Notes under the pieces: model-generated
What the model was told of the DNA's origin: nothing
Databases searched by the model: none
What the model saw: only the letters and a program-made list of their open reading frames with translations
Translations under genes and position numbers: made by a program
In this document: one piece after another, positions 50,303 through 53,539 of the stretch
Numbering within the stretch: position 1 is the first letter of the stretch
Layout: each line of letters begins with the position of its first letter
Origin: Gemmatimonadales bacterium
GTDB lineage: Bacteria > Gemmatimonadota > Gemmatimonadetes > Gemmatimonadales > GWC2-71-9
Reading direction: 5' to 3'
Assembly: GCA_020633775.1 (NCBI GenBank)
Contig: JACKDA010000010.1
Location: 1-53,539, forward strand
Length of the DNA: 53,539 bases

Positions 50303-51505
50303 TCAGCGCGCCACGACCGTCGGCAGGGCACTCCAGCGCGACCACCCCTCCGGCGCGACGACGACCTGCACGCCCGCGTGCGCGCCGACGGGCACCTCGC
50401 TGATCAGGACCCGATAGCCGGGGCGCGCCACCTTCGGCAATCCGGCGACGACCCGCTCGCGGAAGTTCGTCGCGAACCGCGGCTCGTCCCAGACGCTGTA
50501 CCAGACCAGCGCCGGCCCCTCGGGCGTCCGGTACACCCGCAGCCGGTCGCCCCCCCAGCCGAGCGCGAGATCGGTGGCCACCGCCTGGATCCCGGCGAGT
50601 CCGCTGCGGAGCACGTCCATCTCGAACTCGCCGAAGGTGTCCTCGTGGATGACATCACTGGCGTCGTCCTCGAACGCCAGCGCCACCGGCGCATCGCCCT
50701 GCTGCAGGCGCGACGGGTGCAGGATCTGCTCGGTGGAGGTCGGCATCGCGGCACCGTAGGGCTGCTCCCGCCCCCGGTTGTTGATCCACCACCGCATGAA
50801 GGTGGCGCCCTCCAGATACGGGAAGATCAGGCCGGTCCGAATCACCAGCGGTGCGCTGTTGAAGACCTCGAGGTCGGCCGTTGGCCCGGTGAGCTGGCTG
50901 CGGAGCAGTTCCCAGACCCCATCGTCGCTCAGGATGTCGCGATCGGGCGCCAGCACCATCAGCATCACCACGGTGGCCTGCCCCTCCAGCACCGCCTGGG
51001 CGGCGGCGAGGCGATCGGCATCGGCGCGATCGGCGAGGATCGAATCGAGCGCGACGTACTGGTGCTGCAGCGCATGGGTCAATTCGTGCGCGAGGATCCC
51101 CTTGAGCTGCAGCCGGTTGCCGCCCCCCACCGCGTAGAGCATGCTGGAGTCGGGCTCGTAGAAACCGGCGATCTGCTCGGTGTACAGGTCGACGAAGAGG
51201 GTCGAGAGGTCGAGCGAATCGGGGAGCAGGCCGAGCAACCGGTACGAGGCCACGAGTCCCTCGATCCGCTCGGGCGGCAGCTCCTTCGCGAGCTTGGCCA
51301 GCAGGAAGGTGCGCACCTGCTCCTTGCTGCGGACCGCGACCGCGGGGCGGGTCCGGAACTCGAGCCCCGCGGCCTCCGCGACCTGCGGCATCAGCGTGTC
51401 GACCAGGGCCTCCAGCTCCGCCTGCTCGAGCTGCTGGGCGGCCGGGGCGTCACCGCGGCAGGCGGCGAGCAGGGCGAGACAGGCGAGGACATGCAGCGGC
51501 TTCAC
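50303..51505 (-). CDS. HExxH metallopeptidase-like lipoprotein
   Basis: 400 residues from the GTG at 51505 that opens the lipoprotein signal KPLHVLACLALLAAC (lipobox LAAC). The zinc motif is HELTHALQHQ near residue 145, with a downstream VLEGQAT glutamate suited as third gluzincin-like ligand. The middle has GGGNRLQLKG and long helices (EALVDTLMPQVAEAAGL), the C-terminus is beta-rich. It resembles secreted DUF-type peptidases of Gemmatimonadota-like and actinobacterial genomes, with no characterised substrate. It reads away from the propeller lipoprotein gene, sharing its promoter region (51506-51637). Confidence 0.78.
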   Translation of the reverse strand: MKPLHVLACLALLAACRGDAPAAQQLEQAELEALVDTLMPQVAEAAGLEFRTRPAVAVRSKEQVRTFLLAKLAKELPPERIEGLVASYRLLGLLPDSLDLSTLFVDLYTEQIAGFYEPDSSMLYAVGGGNRLQLKGILAHELTHALQHQYVALDSILADRADADRLAAAQAVLEGQATVVMLMVLAPDRDILSDDGVWELLRSQLTGPTADLEVFNSAPLVIRTGLIFPYLEGATFMRWWINNRGREQPYGAAMPTSTEQILHPSRLQQGDAPVALAFEDDASDVIHEDTFGEFEMDVLRSGLAGIQAVATDLALGWGGDRLRVYRTPEGPALVWYSVWDEPRFATNFRERVVAGLPKVARPGYRVLISEVPVGAHAGVQVVVAPEGWSRWSALPTVVAR

Positions 51506-51637
51506 GAGTGCTCCGGGCAATCGGGTCTGGGAGTATTCTAGTGGGGGTCCCCCGACCCCTTCGCAGGTCATCACCGGTAAGGTCTCGACGGGTCCCGGCA
51601 TTCCCTGAAGGACCCTCTCCCTCCATCGGAGCACGCC
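51506..51637. promoter_or_regulatory. Divergent control region between two lipoprotein genes
   Basis: 132 bases between the metallopeptidase (-) and the propeller lipoprotein (+). It contains the AT-rich island GAGTATTCTAGTG (51531-51543) and a small hairpin GGGGTC/GACCCC (51544-51559). Both genes need promoters here; no defined operator recognised. Confidence 0.4.
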
Positions 51638-52780
51638 ATGTCCTGCCGTCGTCGATGGGTCGTGCTATCGGCGCTTGCCATCACGATGGCCTGCGAGCGC
51701 GGTGCGCCGCCAGCTCCGGTGCAAGCCGACGCCAAGCCGGCAAACGGGATGCCGAGGCTCGAGCGTCGGACGCTTGTCTTGGATCCCGAGGATCGTCCTG
51801 ACAACCGCTTCATGTCCTTCGATGTGACCGAGGACGGTCGAGTGGTCTACCGCGTGACCGAGTCGGAGGGCCCCATGCTGCGGGTCATCGACTCCACCGG
51901 GCGGCGACTCGCGGCGTTCGGCCGGACGGGCGAGGGGCCGGGAGAGATTCGGCTGCTCGTGGGCATCGAGCTGTTCGGCGACACCGTCCAGCTCTACAGC
52001 AGCGGTACGGCCCGACTGGTGGACCTCGACTTGGCGGGTCAGCTGCTCCGGGAGCGCACGGCGTACATCGGCGACATCACCCTCGCCTGGGTGGGCGACT
52101 CGGTGGATCACTGGGAGCCGTTGCCGCGGGGACCGGACGGCATGGGACCGCGTCGCGTCGTGCGATCACTTGCCGGGGAGCGCGAGGGTCGGACGCTCCT
52201 CACGGAGGCGGATAGCATCTTCGCAGCCGCGATCACCCCGCGGGGAACGAACCCGCCGCTTTCCTTTCCGTACGCTGCCACCCCAAACCGGATCTGGGTC
52301 GCCGAACCGTGGGACTATCGGATCCGGATGTACGATGCCGCGGGAAGCCCACTCGACGACGTCGCGCTCGCGCTACCGCCGAACCGGTGGGGCCCCGTGG
52401 GCGCCGCACGCATGCGCGACCAGCTCGCCAAACGACCCAAGTTCATGCGCGGACCAAACGGCGAGGCGGTGCGGCTACCGGACGCCACGGCGCGTCTCGA
52501 CACCCTCGAGCGGGAGCGGATCCGTCACTTCGGGAGGAATCCGCTCCACCTCGATGGGTACGGTCGGCTCTGGGTGGTGGGGTATGCCCGCGATTCGACG
52601 GCGATCGATGTCTTCGAGGGCGTCACGCATCTCGGTCGAGTGATGCTGCCGTGCTACCCCTCGGCGGTGGGGACCATGGTCGCGTTCGCACGTTCGGGCT
52701 GGATGGCGATCGAGTGCGAGGTGGAGGAGGGTGACTGGCCCACGGAACTGCAGCTGTGGCGCATCGTTGAGCGGGGGTGA
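51638..52780 (+). CDS. Six-bladed beta-propeller lipoprotein
   Basis: 380 residues, MSCRRRWVVLSALAITMAC with lipobox ITMAC. Blades of the 6-bladed (NHL/SMP-30-like) type are visible: VTEDGRVVYRV, RVIDSTGRRLAAFGRTGEGPGE, DYRIRMYDAAG, LDGYGRLWVVGY. The phrase GRTGEGPGEI is very common in such propellers of secreted bacterial lipoproteins. Function is not known; possibly binding or enzyme support in the envelope. Codon use is slightly less GC-rich than the housekeeping genes. No enzyme motif recognised. Confidence 0.75.
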   Translation: MSCRRRWVVLSALAITMACERGAPPAPVQADAKPANGMPRLERRTLVLDPEDRPDNRFMSFDVTEDGRVVYRVTESEGPMLRVIDSTGRRLAAFGRTGEGPGEIRLLVGIELFGDTVQLYSSGTARLVDLDLAGQLLRERTAYIGDITLAWVGDSVDHWEPLPRGPDGMGPRRVVRSLAGEREGRTLLTEADSIFAAAITPRGTNPPLSFPYAATPNRIWVAEPWDYRIRMYDAAGSPLDDVALALPPNRWGPVGAARMRDQLAKRPKFMRGPNGEAVRLPDATARLDTLERERIRHFGRNPLHLDGYGRLWVVGYARDSTAIDVFEGVTHLGRVMLPCYPSAVGTMVAFARSGWMAIECEVEEGDWPTELQLWRIVERG

Positions 52781-52814
52781 TCGGCAGTGGATTTCTTCTC
52801 TCGTCTCTCCTTGA

Positions 52815-53539
52815 TCACCCCCCCAGCATCGTCACCTGGTACCACGCCAGCAACGACCCGCCGAACAGGTAGGTCGCCGCGCCACCCAGGGCCAGGAAGA
52901 TCCCGAACGGCACGAGCTTCTCGCGCCCGGCGAGCTTCAGCGGCAGGAAGATGATGGTGCCCAGCAGCGCGCCGAGGAAGAGCGTGAGCAGCACGCCCTG
53001 CCAGCCGAGGAAGGCGCCCAGCATCGCCATCATCTTGATGTCGCCGCCGCCCATCGCCTCCTGGCCGAACGCCTTCTCGCCGAGGATCGCCACGACCCAG
53101 AGGAGACCGTACCCGACCAGTGCCCCCAGCAGTGCCTGCGGCCACGACACGGCGCCGCCCGCGAACGCGAAGCCGAACCCCAGCACCGTGCCGCCGAGCG
53201 AGAACTCATCGGGGATGATGTACTCGCGCGCATCGGTCATCGCGATGCCCAGGAGAATCGTGAAGAACATCGCCGCGCGCAGCATCTCGAGGCTCGGGCC
53301 CAGCAGCCACGCGGCCCCGAGCCAGATCAACCCGGTGGCCAGCTCCACCGCGGGGTAACGCCACGGGATCGGCAGCCCGCACCGACGGCAGCGCGCGCGG
53401 AGCGCCAGCCAGCTCACGACCGGGATGTTGTCGTACCAGGCGATCAGCAGCTGGCACTGCGGGCAGCGCGAGCGGGGGCGCACCACCGACTCGAGCGCCG
53501 GCCAGCGGACGATGCAGACGTTCAGGAACGAGCCGATCA
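52815..53539 (-). CDS. Type IV prepilin peptidase (5' end outside the window)
   Basis: The frame remains open to the last base of the window, where GSFLNV(C)I is read, so the start lies beyond. Cys tetrad CPQC...CRRC of the cytosolic N-terminal domain is present, and the aspartates are in MTDAREYIIPDEFS and GGGDIKMM, typical GxGD peptidase (PilD/GspO). It cleaves and methylates type IV pilins or type II pseudopilins. Six or seven transmembrane helices are visible. No pilin gene is in the window; the remaining machinery is presumably beyond this edge or elsewhere. 34 bases separate it from the convergent propeller gene. Confidence 0.93.
   Translation of the reverse strand, partial: IGSFLNVCIVRWPALESVVRPRSRCPQCQLLIAWYDNIPVVSWLALRARCRRCGLPIPWRYPAVELATGLIWLGAAWLLGPSLEMLRAAMFFTILLGIAMTDAREYIIPDEFSLGGTVLGFGFAFAGGAVSWPQALLGALVGYGLLWVVAILGEKAFGQEAMGGGDIKMMAMLGAFLGWQGVLLTLFLGALLGTIIFLPLKLAGREKLVPFGIFLALGGAATYLFGGSLLAWYQVTMLGG

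Overview
This window reads as a chromosomal segment of a very GC-rich (about 70 % by eye), diderm, probably free-living aerobic bacterium. Outer-membrane barrels, a TonB-dependent receptor, many lipobox proteins, an EnvC-type LytM protein and the ffh-rpsP-rimM-trmD-rplS order all fit a Gram-negative envelope. The overall protein style (many propeller and metallopeptidase lipoproteins, GTP-type PEP carboxykinase, compact gene pairs) suggests Gemmatimonadota or a close relative, but that placement is inference from recall. I saw no prophage, insertion sequence, integrase or CRISPR array.

Layout. 1-3.3 kb: truncated EnvC-like activator, a diguanylate cyclase with a degenerate receiver domain, and endonuclease IV. 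3.3-6.7 kb: a run of four exported proteins (barrel, matrixin-like lipoprotein, a lipoprotein with a 13-C tract at its start, a propeller protein) with visibly lower GC. 6.8-15.4 kb: PEP carboxykinase, an HD phosphohydrolase whose start codon lies in a palindromic repeat, a flippase/FHA/PP2C signalling operon, and UvrA. 15.4-27.5 kb: a stretch entirely on the minus strand. It starts at 27.5 kb with the DAB inorganic-carbon pump (dabB-dabA) and a LysR regulator, and continues with a small secreted protein, a TonB-dependent receptor and its lipoprotein, a beta-propeller lipoprotein, the zinc-independent S14 and L33, and a PLP decarboxylase. 27.6-32.7 kb: tRNA-Asn, nested repeats, holB-moaC-transglycosylase, MltD and tRNA-Lys. 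32.8-39.7 kb: bioBAD, a ChaN-like protein, a Vps62-like/barrel hybrid and a PAP2 phosphatase. 39.9-42.8 kb: a second inorganic-carbon locus made of a SulP transporter, a beta-carbonic anhydrase and a TetR regulator. 42.8-53.5 kb: RNase HII, an enolase-superfamily enzyme with a TauE exporter, the ffh-rplS translation operon, a DUF445 protein, a metallopeptidase lipoprotein, a propeller lipoprotein and a truncated prepilin peptidase.

The strongest biological theme is inorganic carbon. Two independent, separately regulated bicarbonate/CO2 acquisition operons lie about 12 kb apart, in a segment with no RuBisCO or carboxysome gene. The DAB genes sit head-on in a tightly spaced six-gene same-strand run with an outer-membrane receptor and its lipoprotein. 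DabA and beta-carbonic anhydrase are zinc proteins, so a link between carbon uptake and metal supply is a testable hypothesis. A second theme is intergenic DNA. Convergent genes either overlap at their stop codons or are separated by long inverted repeats built from short words (GAGAAGC, GAGTCCT), and further palindromic repeats are nested among them.
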